64,000 nucleotides of DNA from UBA6016 sp964568395 (GCA_964568395.1 CAZMPN010000002.1:62001-126000); one strand, 5' to 3'; shown: positions 35,255-44,335, numbered from the stretch's first letter. Translations and numbers: made by a program. Notes: a model not told the origin generated them from the sequence alone.

Positions 35255-35912
35255 ATTTTCTATACCTGAGCGGCACGAAGCTGCGCTGAAGCTTCTTGTT
35301 TGCGCGCTCTTTTATAGATACGCTCTCAAAAAACTTTTTCCACAACCCTTCAAATCTTTTTTCCTCTTCGTGTCTTTCAAAACTATCTATTGTCGCGGAT
35401 ACGAGCTTGTATCCTTCTTTACCGATTAGCGCCGCCGCCTGCCTGTTTTCATCGAATATCACCCTATCGTCCCGGAACCGCTCGCAAAAGTGGGGTGCGA
35501 TAAGAGGCAGTATGTCGTGCTTTGGCGCTATGCGTGCGAAAAATCCGACATCCGTCATCTCAAATCTGGTAAATCCGGTATATTTATGAGCCTCACGTCT
35601 TACAAGATGCTCCAGTTCGTTTAGCTTGGCGTTCGTCTCCATCGTGAACTTGTCGTCCATCGCTTCGAAGTAGTGGCGGACTATCGTCTTGTATGCGGCC
35701 TTGTCGTCGGCCAGAAAAACTGTTTTTAGCTTCTGTAGCTCTAGTTTTTCGGTCTCTATCGGCGCATCGCCTTCTGTGTATATGTTTTCGCTAAAAAGAG
35801 AGCTGTTGTCCTCTCTGTCCGACACCTCGTCGAAATGAAGTCCGCTTGTATGCAAAAAAGCGGCCAACTCCAATAGCCCATCGAAACTTCCGTCAAATAT
35901 CGCAGTCGTCAT
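35187..35912 (-). CDS. TIGR03915-type probable DNA metabolism protein (radical SAM partner)
   Basis: A 241-residue soluble protein matching in pattern the small conserved partner of the radical SAM protein next to it: TTAIFDGSFDGLLELAAFL at the start, RFEMTDVGFFARIAPKHDILPLIAPHF in the middle and FVPLRYRKFMGEF near the end. Family members usually end soon after that last motif, so the final 17 residues, read antisense to the SemiSWEET gene, look like a recent extension. In many bacteria this domain is fused to a uracil-DNA glycosylase domain; no such domain is present here. It overlaps the radical SAM gene by four bases. Confidence 0.8.
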   Translation of the reverse strand: MTTAIFDGSFDGLLELAAFLHTSGLHFDEVSDREDNSSLFSENIYTEGDAPIETEKLELQKLKTVFLADDKAAYKTIVRHYFEAMDDKFTMETNAKLNELEHLVRREAHKYTGFTRFEMTDVGFFARIAPKHDILPLIAPHFCERFRDDRVIFDENRQAAALIGKEGYKLVSATIDSFERHEEEKRFEGLWKKFFESVSIKERANKKLQRSFVPLRYRKFMGEFSSSVYTPQAQALPHSQL

Positions 35913-37105
35913 ATAGCCTCTCCGTTTAGTGAAAATAGATTTACCGTGTTGGTTTTTGCTTCCGTATTTGCCAACGCCGCATATATCTTCTCTTGTGGCG
36001 GTTCATACGGGAAGTGGTCTTTCGCGACGATAAAAAATCTGCATTTTTTGGTTTGTATACGAAGCGTTTTTAGCTCGTCCATCCCAAGTTTCTTAAAGCG
36101 TCTCGCCTCTATGATTTTTTTGGCTCCGGTGAGGCCTAGCCCCGGTATTCGCACGAGCTCTTCGTAGCTTGCCCGGTTGACGTCTATCGGAAAAAGATGG
36201 ATATTCCGGATAGCCCATGCGCTTTTGGGGTCTAGCCTCTCGTCCAAAAAAGGGCTTTTTTCGTCCAAGATCTCTGATGAGCCAAAACCGTAAAAACGAA
36301 GCAGCCAATCCGCCTGATATAGCCTGTGCTCCCGAAGCAAGGGCGGTTTGAAATACAGAGGCACGGGCAGCCTCTTGTCGTAGTTGATCGGAATGTATGC
36401 GGAGTAGTAGACACGCTTCAAAAACCTCTTTTTATACAGGCTCTCGGATAGCCTCACTATATCGAGATCGCTCTCCGGCGTCGCTCCTATAATCATCTGC
36501 GTAGACATCGAGATGTTCGTCTCTCTGGCCAGGGCTAGCGGAGAGAGGACGCTTTGTTTGCTTTTTTGGGGCGCCAGCAGTTTTAGGCTCTCTTCGCTTG
36601 GCGTTTCTATGTTTGAGCTTACCCTGTCTGCTAGTCTCGCCGCCTCCAGCACCAGTTCGTTTGATGCGCCGGGAATCAGTTTTAGATGGATATAGCCGCC
36701 AAATCTATACTCGTTTCTAAGAAGCCGTATACATCGAAGCATTAGCTCCATCGTATGATCCGCGTTTTTGACGATACCGGAGCTAAGAAACAGCCCCTCT
36801 ATGTAGTTTCGCCTGTAAAATTCGATAGTAAGTCTGGCCAGCTCCTCCGGGCTGAAAGCGGCTCTTTTGATATCGTTGCCGCTTCTGTTTTTGCAGTAAG
36901 CGCAGTCGAATATACAGTGGTTTGTAAGCAAGACTTTGAGTAGGCTGATGCAGCGTCCATCACTGCTAAAAGAGTGGCAGATGCCGCCAAGCGCCCCGTT
37001 TCCTATCCCTCCTGCTTGCGCCGGCCTGTCCGAGCCGGATGACGAGCATGAGGAGTCGTATTTTGCGGCGTCCGATAGAATTTCCAGTTTTTCGTCCAAA
37101 ATCAT
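35909..37105 (-). CDS. Putative DNA modification/repair radical SAM protein (TIGR03916-type)
   Basis: A 398-residue protein. The radical-SAM cluster motif is CIFDCAYC (Cx3Cx2C), at about residues 63-70, after an unusual Cys/Ser/Gly-rich N-terminal region. The C-terminus has a helix-hairpin-helix DNA-binding motif, VRIPGLGLTGAKKIIEARR. This combination and the coupled downstream partner fit the uncharacterised rSAM-link-UDG pair. The substrate is unknown; DNA repair or base modification is inferred from the HhH motif and typical partners. Confidence 0.85.
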   Translation of the reverse strand: MILDEKLEILSDAAKYDSSCSSSGSDRPAQAGGIGNGALGGICHSFSSDGRCISLLKVLLTNHCIFDCAYCKNRSGNDIKRAAFSPEELARLTIEFYRRNYIEGLFLSSGIVKNADHTMELMLRCIRLLRNEYRFGGYIHLKLIPGASNELVLEAARLADRVSSNIETPSEESLKLLAPQKSKQSVLSPLALARETNISMSTQMIIGATPESDLDIVRLSESLYKKRFLKRVYYSAYIPINYDKRLPVPLYFKPPLLREHRLYQADWLLRFYGFGSSEILDEKSPFLDERLDPKSAWAIRNIHLFPIDVNRASYEELVRIPGLGLTGAKKIIEARRFKKLGMDELKTLRIQTKKCRFFIVAKDHFPYEPPQEKIYAALANTEAKTNTVNLFSLNGEAI

Positions 37106-37141
37106 ACGAAAATTTTAGACGAAAGAAGCGGTGCAGGTTAA

Positions 37142-37164
37142 AAATATTGCAATAAGCAATATTT
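37142..37164 (-). terminator. AT-rich hairpin after the TPR gene
   Basis: A perfect nine-base inverted repeat AAATATTGC/GCAATATTT with a five-base loop. On the minus strand it runs into TTTTT, in the 106-base gap between the TPR gene stop and the radical SAM start. It would separate the two minus-strand units. Confidence 0.5.
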
Positions 37165-37211
37165 AAGAGCGGCAAACCGCGAGGGCGCTCCGCCGAGGAG
37201 TCGGTTGTGGT

Positions 37212-39053
37212 CTATTGCAAGGTTTTTTGGAGCTCGTTTTTTACTCTTACGAAGACGTCATCCCAGCCATCCTGAGTCTGCCTAAAGAGTCTCGCCGAAC
37301 CGTACCAAGGCGTATTCTCGCTTGACAGCCCCCATCTCCAGTCCGGCGCCAGCGGCAGCAGTATCCATGTCGGTTTGTTTTTTGTGGCCGCAAGATGCGC
37401 TACCGACGTATCAACCGTGATTACCATGTCTAGGCACTCTATTAGAGCCGAAGTATCCGAGAAGTCCGCTATATCGGAGCTAAAATCCGCAATGTCCAGC
37501 GACTCCCGGAGTTGTTCCAAATCCTCTTTTTCAAACTCTTTTTGAAGCGATACGAACGATATTCTCTCATCTTTTAAAAGACCGAAAGAAGCGGCCGACA
37601 CGGAACGCTTCGTATCGCCTACGTACTGCTTGTTGCCTTGCCATACTATGCCTATTTTTATTTTGTCTTTTTGTAGTTTGCCTTTGAAATACTCCACTTT
37701 TTTGGCGTCGTCCTTGATGTAGGCAACGTTTGCCGGAATGTTGTCTTTGTTTACGCCTAATATATGGAGCAGGCTTATTAGCGTGGAGTGGTAGTCGAAG
37801 TGCGGATTTTGCCTCTCTATTTCGTCATGATCCATCGTAATGCACGGTAGCGTCGAGTTTTTGAATATGTTTTGAAGGGCGTCTTGCGGCGAAAATATTA
37901 TTTTTGCGCCATTGAACGCTTCGTTTGTGAGTAGTCTGGCGAAGTTTATCGTATCCCCAAAACCTTGCTCGTGGTATACGAGTATCGTTTTGCCCTCAAG
38001 CGGCTCACCGCTCCATAGAGGTTTGTCGCATATTATAGTCGGTTTTTCCCTGGCTTCGTATAGCGCCAAGCCTTGCTCGTAATCTCCAAAAAGCATTAGC
38101 AGTATTCCGAGGTTTACTTTTGCCGGCATATTGGTCGGGTCAAGCTCCATCGCGTGCATAAACGCCTTTGCGCTCTCTTCGTACTCCCCGGTCCATTTTA
38201 GGAGCACTCCGTAATTTACGTATGCCGCCACGCTTTTTGGGTTTATTTCTAGCGCTTTTAATATCGCGCCTTTCGCTTTTTGATACTCGCCGAGCTCCAT
38301 GAGAAGGCTGGCGAGATTGGAAAAAGAGGTTTCGCTAGGCAAAATGGCTATAGCCCTAAAAAACGCCTCCAGCGCCTCCCGGTATTTTTTTGCGGCTTGT
38401 AGGGTGACGCCTAGATTGTTAAATCCAAGAGCGTTGTTTGGGTCAAGCTCTACCGCTTTTTGCAGGTAGATTTCCGATTCGGCGAAGTTTTTTTCGTCTT
38501 TTGCCAGCGTACCGAGGTTTATTAACGCGTCCACTACGCTATCAGGGTCGTTAATGGCTCTTTTGTAGGCCTCTTTCGCCTCTTCGAATCTATTTTGTTC
38601 CCTTAGGCAAATGCCCACCGTCAGATACGCCTTTAAAAATCCTGCGTCTTGTTCCAGGCATTTAAGCGCTTCGTCGGTAGCCTCCTCGTATCGTCCCAGT
38701 TCGGCGAGCGTTTTTGCCATGTTGTATCTGCCGACAATGAACGAGCCGTCTATCTCTATCGCCTTTTTGTAGTATTTGAGCGCATTTTCGGCGTCGTTGT
38801 TTTTGGCGTATGTGTTGCCGAGATTGTTTAGTGTTTGCGGATTTCTTGGATTTGCTTCCAAGGATTTTTGGTATGCGTTAGCCGCGGCTTCCAGTTTTCC
38901 CTCGTTTGCCAGGAGGACGCCTAGAAGATTTAGGCTTCTAAACTCTTTTTTGTCGACTTTTAGGCATTCGTTCGCCCACTTCTTGGCGGCTTCATAGTCC
39001 CCGTTTTCGAAGGCGGCGGCCGCTTTCGCGTAGAGTTCGTCAGTTTTTTGCAA
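37212..39053 (-). CDS. TPR protein with C-terminal glycosyltransferase-like domain
   Basis: 613 residues. Residues 1 to about 330 are roughly nine tandem tetratricopeptide repeats (pattern A-N-x-LG-x-Y-x-EA-x-A-x-P, for example ALNLGVTL-like and LDPNNALGFNNLGVTLQ). The C-terminal part resembles a GT9/heptosyltransferase-like fold: KIGIVWQGNKQYVGDTKRS, DMVITVDTSVAHLAA and a LAPDWRWGL segment. Such TPR-glycosyltransferases are common in Proteobacteria, and the target is unknown. It overlaps the dedA gene before it by 14 bases. Confidence 0.8.
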   Translation of the reverse strand: MQKTDELYAKAAAAFENGDYEAAKKWANECLKVDKKEFRSLNLLGVLLANEGKLEAAANAYQKSLEANPRNPQTLNNLGNTYAKNNDAENALKYYKKAIEIDGSFIVGRYNMAKTLAELGRYEEATDEALKCLEQDAGFLKAYLTVGICLREQNRFEEAKEAYKRAINDPDSVVDALINLGTLAKDEKNFAESEIYLQKAVELDPNNALGFNNLGVTLQAAKKYREALEAFFRAIAILPSETSFSNLASLLMELGEYQKAKGAILKALEINPKSVAAYVNYGVLLKWTGEYEESAKAFMHAMELDPTNMPAKVNLGILLMLFGDYEQGLALYEAREKPTIICDKPLWSGEPLEGKTILVYHEQGFGDTINFARLLTNEAFNGAKIIFSPQDALQNIFKNSTLPCITMDHDEIERQNPHFDYHSTLISLLHILGVNKDNIPANVAYIKDDAKKVEYFKGKLQKDKIKIGIVWQGNKQYVGDTKRSVSAASFGLLKDERISFVSLQKEFEKEDLEQLRESLDIADFSSDIADFSDTSALIECLDMVITVDTSVAHLAATKNKPTWILLPLAPDWRWGLSSENTPWYGSARLFRQTQDGWDDVFVRVKNELQKTLQ

Positions 39054-39645
39054 TTTTCCTCTTTTTCGCGAAGTAGTAGTATGCCGATATGATGATGGCG
39101 GCCGCTATCGCCGCGTATCCGAAGAGATGGGTATATCTCTTGATTTCGTCTATATTGTTGCCGATGAAATATCCCAGAGCCGCAAGTACGACCATCCATA
39201 CGAACGCGCCGAGCGTAGTAAATAACATGAAGCGCCATAGCCTCATCTTGGCTAGTCCTGCCGGGATTGATATGTAGTGTCTGGCGACCGGGATAAGCCT
39301 GCCTAAAAACGTTGTAACTTCGCCGTATCTGCGAAAGAAGTAGTCCATCTGCGCAAGCCTTCTTCTGGATACGAGGATTTTTTTGCCGTGATTCCAAAGA
39401 AAACTTCTGCCGTATCTGCGCGAGACTACATAGTTTATCAGCGCTCCCGCAAGACTCCCGGCCGTTCCGGCTATTACGCTAAGCGTAGCGCTAAGTTCGC
39501 CCTGATGCGCCAAATATCCGGCCGGTATCATTACCAGTTCTGATGGTATAGGAAACACGGTGCTTTCTAGCGTCATCAGTATGAATATGCCTAGATAGCC
39601 CCACTCGCTTACTATCTCTACGAAAAACTGAGCCAGATTCTCCAT
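39040..39645 (-). CDS. DedA-family inner membrane protein (copy 2)
   Basis: A 201-residue paralogue of the protein at 1591-2193, with the acidic LESTVFPIPSELVMIPAGYL segment, glycine-rich GSLAGALINYVVSRRYGR, and the FLGRLIPVARHYISIPAG motif that is highly conserved in DedA. It has four to five hydrophobic segments. The ATG shares a base with the moaE stop (TAATG), so a minus-strand moaD-moaE-dedA-TPR unit is likely. Confidence 0.9.
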   Translation of the reverse strand: MENLAQFFVEIVSEWGYLGIFILMTLESTVFPIPSELVMIPAGYLAHQGELSATLSVIAGTAGSLAGALINYVVSRRYGRSFLWNHGKKILVSRRRLAQMDYFFRRYGEVTTFLGRLIPVARHYISIPAGLAKMRLWRFMLFTTLGAFVWMVVLAALGYFIGNNIDEIKRYTHLFGYAAIAAAIIISAYYYFAKKRKIAKN

Positions 39646-40088
39646 TATGCCAGTAGTCCGGCGGACGGCAACGCGGTGCTTCTATCATCCGCGTATACGC
39701 GCTTGCCGCCTTTTAGGTCGTATTTCCAGATAGGGGCTTTGGCTTTGAAGTCTTCGACGAAGTCGTTGATAAGAGCTAGTGCGACTTTGCGTTTTGGGCT
39801 AAGCACTGCGGCTATGTAGCTGCTTTTATGCAACGGTACGTCGCCTTTGGAGTGCGCCATCAGTATCGTAGCGTTTTGCTCGGCGGCTTTTGCTTGCCAT
39901 TCGTTAAGCCAAGAGTTCAGAATCGGCTCGTAAATATCGAAGCTGAGCCCCTCTATCTCGTCCTCGTCCCTGACGATACCTACAAACGTGATGAACGCGC
40001 CCATGTTTTTGTTTTTGTACTCTTCGTGCCAGCCGTTGAAAATGGCTTCGACGTCGAGCGGACCGTTGTAAAGCGAAAGCTCTTTCAT
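39645..40088 (-). CDS. moaE: Molybdopterin synthase catalytic subunit
   Basis: Converts precursor Z to molybdopterin with sulfur from MoaD. 147 residues from the ATG at 40088, which overlaps the moaD stop (ATGA); a GTG nine bases upstream is in frame but less likely. Conserved segments are AFITFVGIVRD, IYEPILNSWLNEW-type Tyr/Glu region, GDVPLHKSSY and the active-site PIWKYDLKGG with Lys residues. Confidence 0.93.
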   Translation of the reverse strand: MKELSLYNGPLDVEAIFNGWHEEYKNKNMGAFITFVGIVRDEDEIEGLSFDIYEPILNSWLNEWQAKAAEQNATILMAHSKGDVPLHKSSYIAAVLSPKRKVALALINDFVEDFKAKAPIWKYDLKGGKRVYADDRSTALPSAGLLA

Positions 40089-40306
40089 CCGCCGCACACC
40101 GGAGGAAGTATCGATATTTTGTCACCGTCTTTTAGCGGAGTATTTTTCTCGCTTACCAATGTGTCGTTGATCGCTATGGCGGAGTTTGCCAGCCATGGGG
40201 CTAGGGCGTCAACCGTTTTTAGCTTTTCGCCTAGCTCCAAAAGCGTGGCCGCCTCGAATTCCATATCTTTTATGCCTATCGGCCCCAAAAATTCTACTTT
40301 TACCAA
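40085..40306 (-). CDS. moaD: Molybdopterin synthase sulfur carrier subunit
   Basis: A 73-residue ubiquitin-fold protein starting MVKVEFLGPIG and ending LPPVCGG; the terminal Gly-Gly is the site of adenylation and thiocarboxylation by MoeB. It is followed by moaE with an ATGA overlap. The 97-base gap to mqnA holds the divergent promoters; no clear element was identified there. Confidence 0.93.
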   Translation of the reverse strand: MVKVEFLGPIGIKDMEFEAATLLELGEKLKTVDALAPWLANSAIAINDTLVSEKNTPLKDGDKISILPPVCGG

Positions 40307-40403
40307 GATAGTTTTCCTAATTTCATTTTTTAAAAATCATACTAAAAGCTGCGTTAAACAAGGCGTAAGGCGGTAAAATAAGCCAAAAACGAAAGCGTAA
40401 ATC

Positions 40404-41054
40404 TTGAAGATCGCCAATATCTCATATCTGAACCTTTTGCCGTTCCGGTTTTTTCTAAAGAGAAGGCCGAAAACCTTTTCCCAGAGCCTGCAAAGCACGA
40501 AGCGCGGCTCATATCCGTCCAAGATAAACGAGATGTTCAGAAGAAAGCTGGTGGACGCTGCGTTCATATCCTCGGTCGAAAGCACGAGGAACAACAAAAC
40601 GGCTAGCGGCATAGTGGCGAAGGGTGCGGTAAAAAGCGTGATTATAAGGCTTGGGGCGCAAAAAAACGACAACGAATCCGCTACTTCAAATAGACTTGCC
40701 CGTGTACTGGGGCTGGAGGGCGAGGTGTTTATTGGCGACAAGGCGCTCTTAAAATACCTTGAAAACCCAGATGAGTACATAGATTTGGCGGCTGAGTGGA
40801 ACGCTAAGACGGGGTTGCCTTTTGTGTTCGGGAGGTTTTGCTTCAACCGCAGAGGCGGCAGATACAAGAGGCTCTCAAAAGAGTTTAACCGCCAAAAAAT
40901 AAATATTCCGCACTACATCCTGCAGGCCGAGGTCAAGCAAAAAGGTTTTAGCCGTAAAGACGCAAAAGAGTATCTAAAGCTAATCAGCTACCGTATAGGA
41001 CCCAAAGAGGAGAGGGGATTTGCGCTCTTTATGAAAAAGGCCGGGGCGCTTTGA
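40404..41054 (+). CDS. mqnA: MqnA-type chorismate dehydratase (futalosine menaquinone pathway)
   Basis: Makes 3-enolpyruvoyl-benzoate from chorismate, first step of the futalosine route used by Campylobacter and Helicobacter for menaquinone. The 216-residue periplasmic-binding-protein-like fold starts at TTG (KIANISYLNLLPFRFF) and has VDAAFISSVES, VFIGDKALLKYL and GLPFVFGRF in family order. It lacks a signal peptide, as expected. It overlaps the next gene by four bases (TTGA). Confidence 0.88.
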   Translation: MKIANISYLNLLPFRFFLKRRPKTFSQSLQSTKRGSYPSKINEMFRRKLVDAAFISSVESTRNNKTASGIVAKGAVKSVIIRLGAQKNDNESATSNRLARVLGLEGEVFIGDKALLKYLENPDEYIDLAAEWNAKTGLPFVFGRFCFNRRGGRYKRLSKEFNRQKINIPHYILQAEVKQKGFSRKDAKEYLKLISYRIGPKEERGFALFMKKAGAL

Positions 41055-42295
41055 AAAAAGCGTTTTTACTCAGTATCGCATTTACTATCGCATCCATCGT
41101 CATATCTATTTATTTCAAGAGCGTGGCTACGTCGCTCTTTTCAAAAACAGACCTTGCGCTTTTCTTTACGACATTGGACGTAGTCGGGCTTTTTATGCTT
41201 TTATTCATAGGCTTCAGGGCTTCCATGACCGTGGCATACAATAAAGGCACGCCTACGACGCAGATACTCGGAATTTTCCGTATCTGCGTCCTTGCCGTCT
41301 CTATCGTCGGATTTATCTTTAGCGTAGCGGTATTGCCGCATCTAGGCTTTTCTGTTCCGACTCTTTATCTTCTGGCGCTTTTTTTGTCGTTTGGGCTTTA
41401 TACCTACTTTTCAAACCAGCTTAGCATGTATAGGATGTATGACGACATCAACGTAACGACGCTGCTTGACCCGTTGATGGGGATAGTCTGGTTTTTCGCT
41501 TTTTATTATGCGGCCTCCGTCCGTTCCGAGGGCGCGCTTTTTTTATCCTCGGTTCTCGGTATGATAAGCGTCAGCGGATACATATATGTAAGGATGAGGA
41601 AAAACTATCCTGAGCCGCCTTTTGTGCTCGTGCCTCTGGACGATAGGGCAAAAAGTTTTATTTCAAACTCCGTATTCGGCGGTATAGAGTTCGTCTTCGG
41701 AATGCTCATCATCTATCTGGCTGTCGTATTTGTGGGATATAACTTCTCCATGGAGATTTTGGGGGATTTTCAGGTCGTCGTAAAAAGCTTTTTTATGTAC
41801 TTCATTGCCGTATTCGTCTTTCCTATCGTCAAATTCATACTCCCAGAGCTCTCCCACCTAGCGGCCAAAAAAGAGTTTGCCGCGATCGGGAGACTTGACG
41901 CGTTTGCGCTCAGGTATTCGCTATTTGCGGTGACGGCGGTGTTCGTCTGCGTTTACCTCTTCTCAAAACCGCTCATAGTGTGGCTATTCGGCGAGAGCTA
42001 TATGGCCGCCAAAGACGCTCTGCTCGTGCTCTCTCTGGCGATATTCTTCGTCTCCATGAATACCTATCAGGTGGCGGTGCTAAAGTCTCTCGATAGGTTC
42101 TTTTTGTCGATGAGCGTACGGGCGATAGGCAGCTTCGTATTTCCTGTTTTTGCATTTTTGACCTATTCGTTTTCGCCGACCCTGGAGAGCGTAAGCGCCG
42201 CATTGGTGCTCAGCTACGGGAGCATGGCTGCTATCTCTTATTATTTTTCAAGACGCGAAATTAATGCTCAAATATTGAGCGAAGCCCAAGATTAG
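41051..42295 (+). CDS. Wzx/MATE-like polysaccharide flippase-type membrane protein
   Basis: A 414-residue protein with about twelve hydrophobic segments, starting at TTG within the mqnA stop. The pattern resembles MOP-superfamily flippases that move lipid-linked sugars across the inner membrane; the LFGESYMAAKDALLVLSLAIFF segment near residue 315 and the final helices are typical. No glycan gene is directly adjacent, so its substrate could be a lipid-linked glycan made elsewhere. Family assignment is by overall pattern. Confidence 0.7.
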   Translation: MKKAFLLSIAFTIASIVISIYFKSVATSLFSKTDLALFFTTLDVVGLFMLLFIGFRASMTVAYNKGTPTTQILGIFRICVLAVSIVGFIFSVAVLPHLGFSVPTLYLLALFLSFGLYTYFSNQLSMYRMYDDINVTTLLDPLMGIVWFFAFYYAASVRSEGALFLSSVLGMISVSGYIYVRMRKNYPEPPFVLVPLDDRAKSFISNSVFGGIEFVFGMLIIYLAVVFVGYNFSMEILGDFQVVVKSFFMYFIAVFVFPIVKFILPELSHLAAKKEFAAIGRLDAFALRYSLFAVTAVFVCVYLFSKPLIVWLFGESYMAAKDALLVLSLAIFFVSMNTYQVAVLKSLDRFFLSMSVRAIGSFVFPVFAFLTYSFSPTLESVSAALVLSYGSMAAISYYFSRREINAQILSEAQD

Positions 42296-42336
42296 GTCCT
42301 CGGCGGACGGTTCACACGGCCAGCCGCTTTTAAAAA

Positions 42337-42363
42337 TTAGCACTTAAAAGTTTTATCTGCTAA
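42337..42363 (+). promoter_or_regulatory. CIRCE-like (HrcA) operator before htpG
   Basis: TTAGCACTT, nine bases, then ATCTGCTAA, exactly 27 bases in total as in CIRCE (TTAGCACTC-N9-GAGTGCTAA). The left half matches 8 of 9 bases and the right half 6 of 9, giving a perfect TTAGCA/TGCTAA inverted repeat. It lies 47 bases upstream of the htpG ATG, overlapping a TAAAAT (42361-42366) and just before a TATATT (42385-42390), so HrcA bound here could block transcription. Confidence 0.5.
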
Positions 42364-42410
42364 AATTACTTTACAATTTACTTTTATATTATCAACTTTA
42401 GGAGTTTACA

Positions 42411-44255
42411 ATGGCAAAACACGCTTTCCAAACAGAGATCAAACAACTGCTAAACCTGATGATACACTCCCTATACTCGGATAGGGATATATTCCTAAGA
42501 GAGCTCATCTCAAACGGCTCGGATGCTATGGATAAGCTCCAGTATCTAGCCCTTACGGATGAGAAGTACAAAGAGTTTTCCGGTGGCGGTAAAATAGAGA
42601 TCACCTACGACAAAGATGCGAAAACCATCAAAATAAGCGATATGGGTATCGGTATGAACGACGAAGATATGGTCGAATCACTAGGGACCATTGCAAAGAG
42701 CGGTACTAAATCGTTTATCGAGAAGCTTACGGGTGACGCCAAAAAAGATAGCAACCTGATAGGACAATTTGGGGTCGGCTTCTATGCGGCGTTCATGGTA
42801 GCCTCCAAAATCTCCGTACTTAGCCGCAAAGCGGGCGAAGACAAAGCGTTCATCTGGGAGTCTGACGGTAGCGGCGAGTACGAAATCAAAGAGGGCGCAA
42901 AAGAGTCTCATGGTACCGAAATCACGCTAACTCTCAAGGACGACGCAGAGGAGTACCTAAGCCAATGGAAGCTTGAGTCAATCGTCAAAAAATACTCTGA
43001 CCACATCCCGTTTCCGATATTTATGCAAAAAGAGAAATACCTCGAAGAGGGCAAGACCGAGACAACCATAGAGCAAATCAACAAGGCAAGCGCGCTTTGG
43101 AGAAGGGCAAAAAACGAAATCACGGAAGATGAGTACAATGAGTTTTACTCTGCGATAACACACGACAACGAAAAGCCGCTCCTGCACATACACACGAAAG
43201 CGGAAGGTACGCACGAGTATACGACGCTCTTTTATATCCCGCAAAAAGCCCCGATGGATATGTACAGGGTGGACTATCAAGCGGGCGTGAAGCTCTATGT
43301 CAAAAGGGTGTTTATCACGGATGACGACAAAGAGCTTATGCCGACATATATGAGATTTGCCAAAGGTATCATCGATGCGGAAGACCTACCGCTAAACGTC
43401 AGCCGTGAGATATTGCAGCAAAACAGGCTACTGAGCACTATAAAAACGGCGTCTACTAAGAAAATACTAGGCGAGCTCAAAAAACTAGCCAAAGCCGACA
43501 AAGAAAAATACGAAAAATTCTTCAAGGAGTTCGGTAGAGCGCTAAAAGAGGGTCTCTACTCAGACTACGCAAACAGGGACGACCTATTGGAGCTTATGAG
43601 ATTCAAATCCACGGCGGCGGAGGGTTTTGTTAGCCTAGAAGAGTACGAGACTAGAATGGTGGCTGACCAAAAAGCGGTCTACTATATCGTAGGCGACGAT
43701 GAAAACCTAGCCAAAAACTCCCCGATACTAGAGGGCTTCAAAGCCAAAAATATCGAAGTGCTCGTGCTAGACGACGAGATAGACAACATCGTAATGCCAT
43801 CGGTAAATAAATACAAAGACTTTGAAATCAAAAATGTTTCAGCGTCGCTAAACGACGAAATCCTAAAAGCCGAAGTCGACGAAGCGACGACAACAAGACT
43901 AAAACCGCTGGTAGAGAAGCTCACGGCTGCTTTAGGCGACAAAGTCAAAGAGGTGAAGGTATCCGGAAGCCTGAGAGACTCCGCCGCTTGCGTGGTATTT
44001 GACGATGCCCATATGACGGCACAGCTTAAAGAGATGCTAAAAGCCATGGGTCAAGAGGCGCCTGAGAGTAAGCCTGTATTTGAAATCAACCCGACTCACC
44101 CGATAATAAGCAAGCTAGAAGCAGCTGACGATGCGAAGGTGGCGGAGATAGGCGAAGTGCTATTCGACCTATCCGTGATGCTATCAGGCGAGAGCCTCAA
44201 AGATCCGTCGGCATTTGCAAAAAAAGTCTCCACAATCCTTACCAACTTACTATAA
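42411..44255 (+). CDS. htpG: Hsp90-family chaperone HtpG
   Basis: Cytosolic ATP-dependent chaperone, 614 residues. The GHKL ATPase domain has ELISNGSDAMDKLQYL (Asn and Asp for Mg-ATP), DMGIGMNDEDMVESLGTIAKSG and GQFGVGFYAAFMV. The middle domain carries the catalytic Arg in LNVSREILQQNRLL. The C-terminal dimerisation domain is complete. GGAG at a good distance precedes the ATG. The CIRCE-like element upstream suggests heat-shock regulation. A hairpin follows the stop. Confidence 0.98.
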   Translation: MAKHAFQTEIKQLLNLMIHSLYSDRDIFLRELISNGSDAMDKLQYLALTDEKYKEFSGGGKIEITYDKDAKTIKISDMGIGMNDEDMVESLGTIAKSGTKSFIEKLTGDAKKDSNLIGQFGVGFYAAFMVASKISVLSRKAGEDKAFIWESDGSGEYEIKEGAKESHGTEITLTLKDDAEEYLSQWKLESIVKKYSDHIPFPIFMQKEKYLEEGKTETTIEQINKASALWRRAKNEITEDEYNEFYSAITHDNEKPLLHIHTKAEGTHEYTTLFYIPQKAPMDMYRVDYQAGVKLYVKRVFITDDDKELMPTYMRFAKGIIDAEDLPLNVSREILQQNRLLSTIKTASTKKILGELKKLAKADKEKYEKFFKEFGRALKEGLYSDYANRDDLLELMRFKSTAAEGFVSLEEYETRMVADQKAVYYIVGDDENLAKNSPILEGFKAKNIEVLVLDDEIDNIVMPSVNKYKDFEIKNVSASLNDEILKAEVDEATTTRLKPLVEKLTAALGDKVKEVKVSGSLRDSAACVVFDDAHMTAQLKEMLKAMGQEAPESKPVFEINPTHPIISKLEAADDAKVAEIGEVLFDLSVMLSGESLKDPSAFAKKVSTILTNLL

Positions 44256-44260
44256 CCCCA

Positions 44261-44289
44261 TTCCCGCCAGATATGGCGGGAAACTTCTT
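44261..44289 (+). terminator. Terminator after htpG
   Basis: A perfect nine-base stem TTCCCGCCA/TGGCGGGAA with a GATA loop, six bases after the htpG stop. The tail ACTTCTT is only moderately T-rich. Confidence 0.65.
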
Positions 44290-44310
44290 AAAAAAATAAA
44301 CTTCGTTTTG

Positions 44311-44316
44311 TATAAT
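44311..44316 (+). promoter_or_regulatory. -10 element before the MNT gene
   Basis: A consensus TATAAT preceded by TTCGTTTTG, 20 bases before the first possible ATG of the nucleotidyltransferase gene. Confidence 0.5.
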
Positions 44317-44335
44317 CTTTAAAACCTAATAAATT

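Noticed and set aside
37165..37211. GC-rich stretch after the TPR gene hairpin as a small RNA
   Set aside because: It contains short self-complementary pieces but no promoter or consistent fold, and is only about 45 bases.
39828..40376. Open frame of 182 codons on the plus strand
   Set aside because: Antisense to moaE and moaD, which are complete and well supported.
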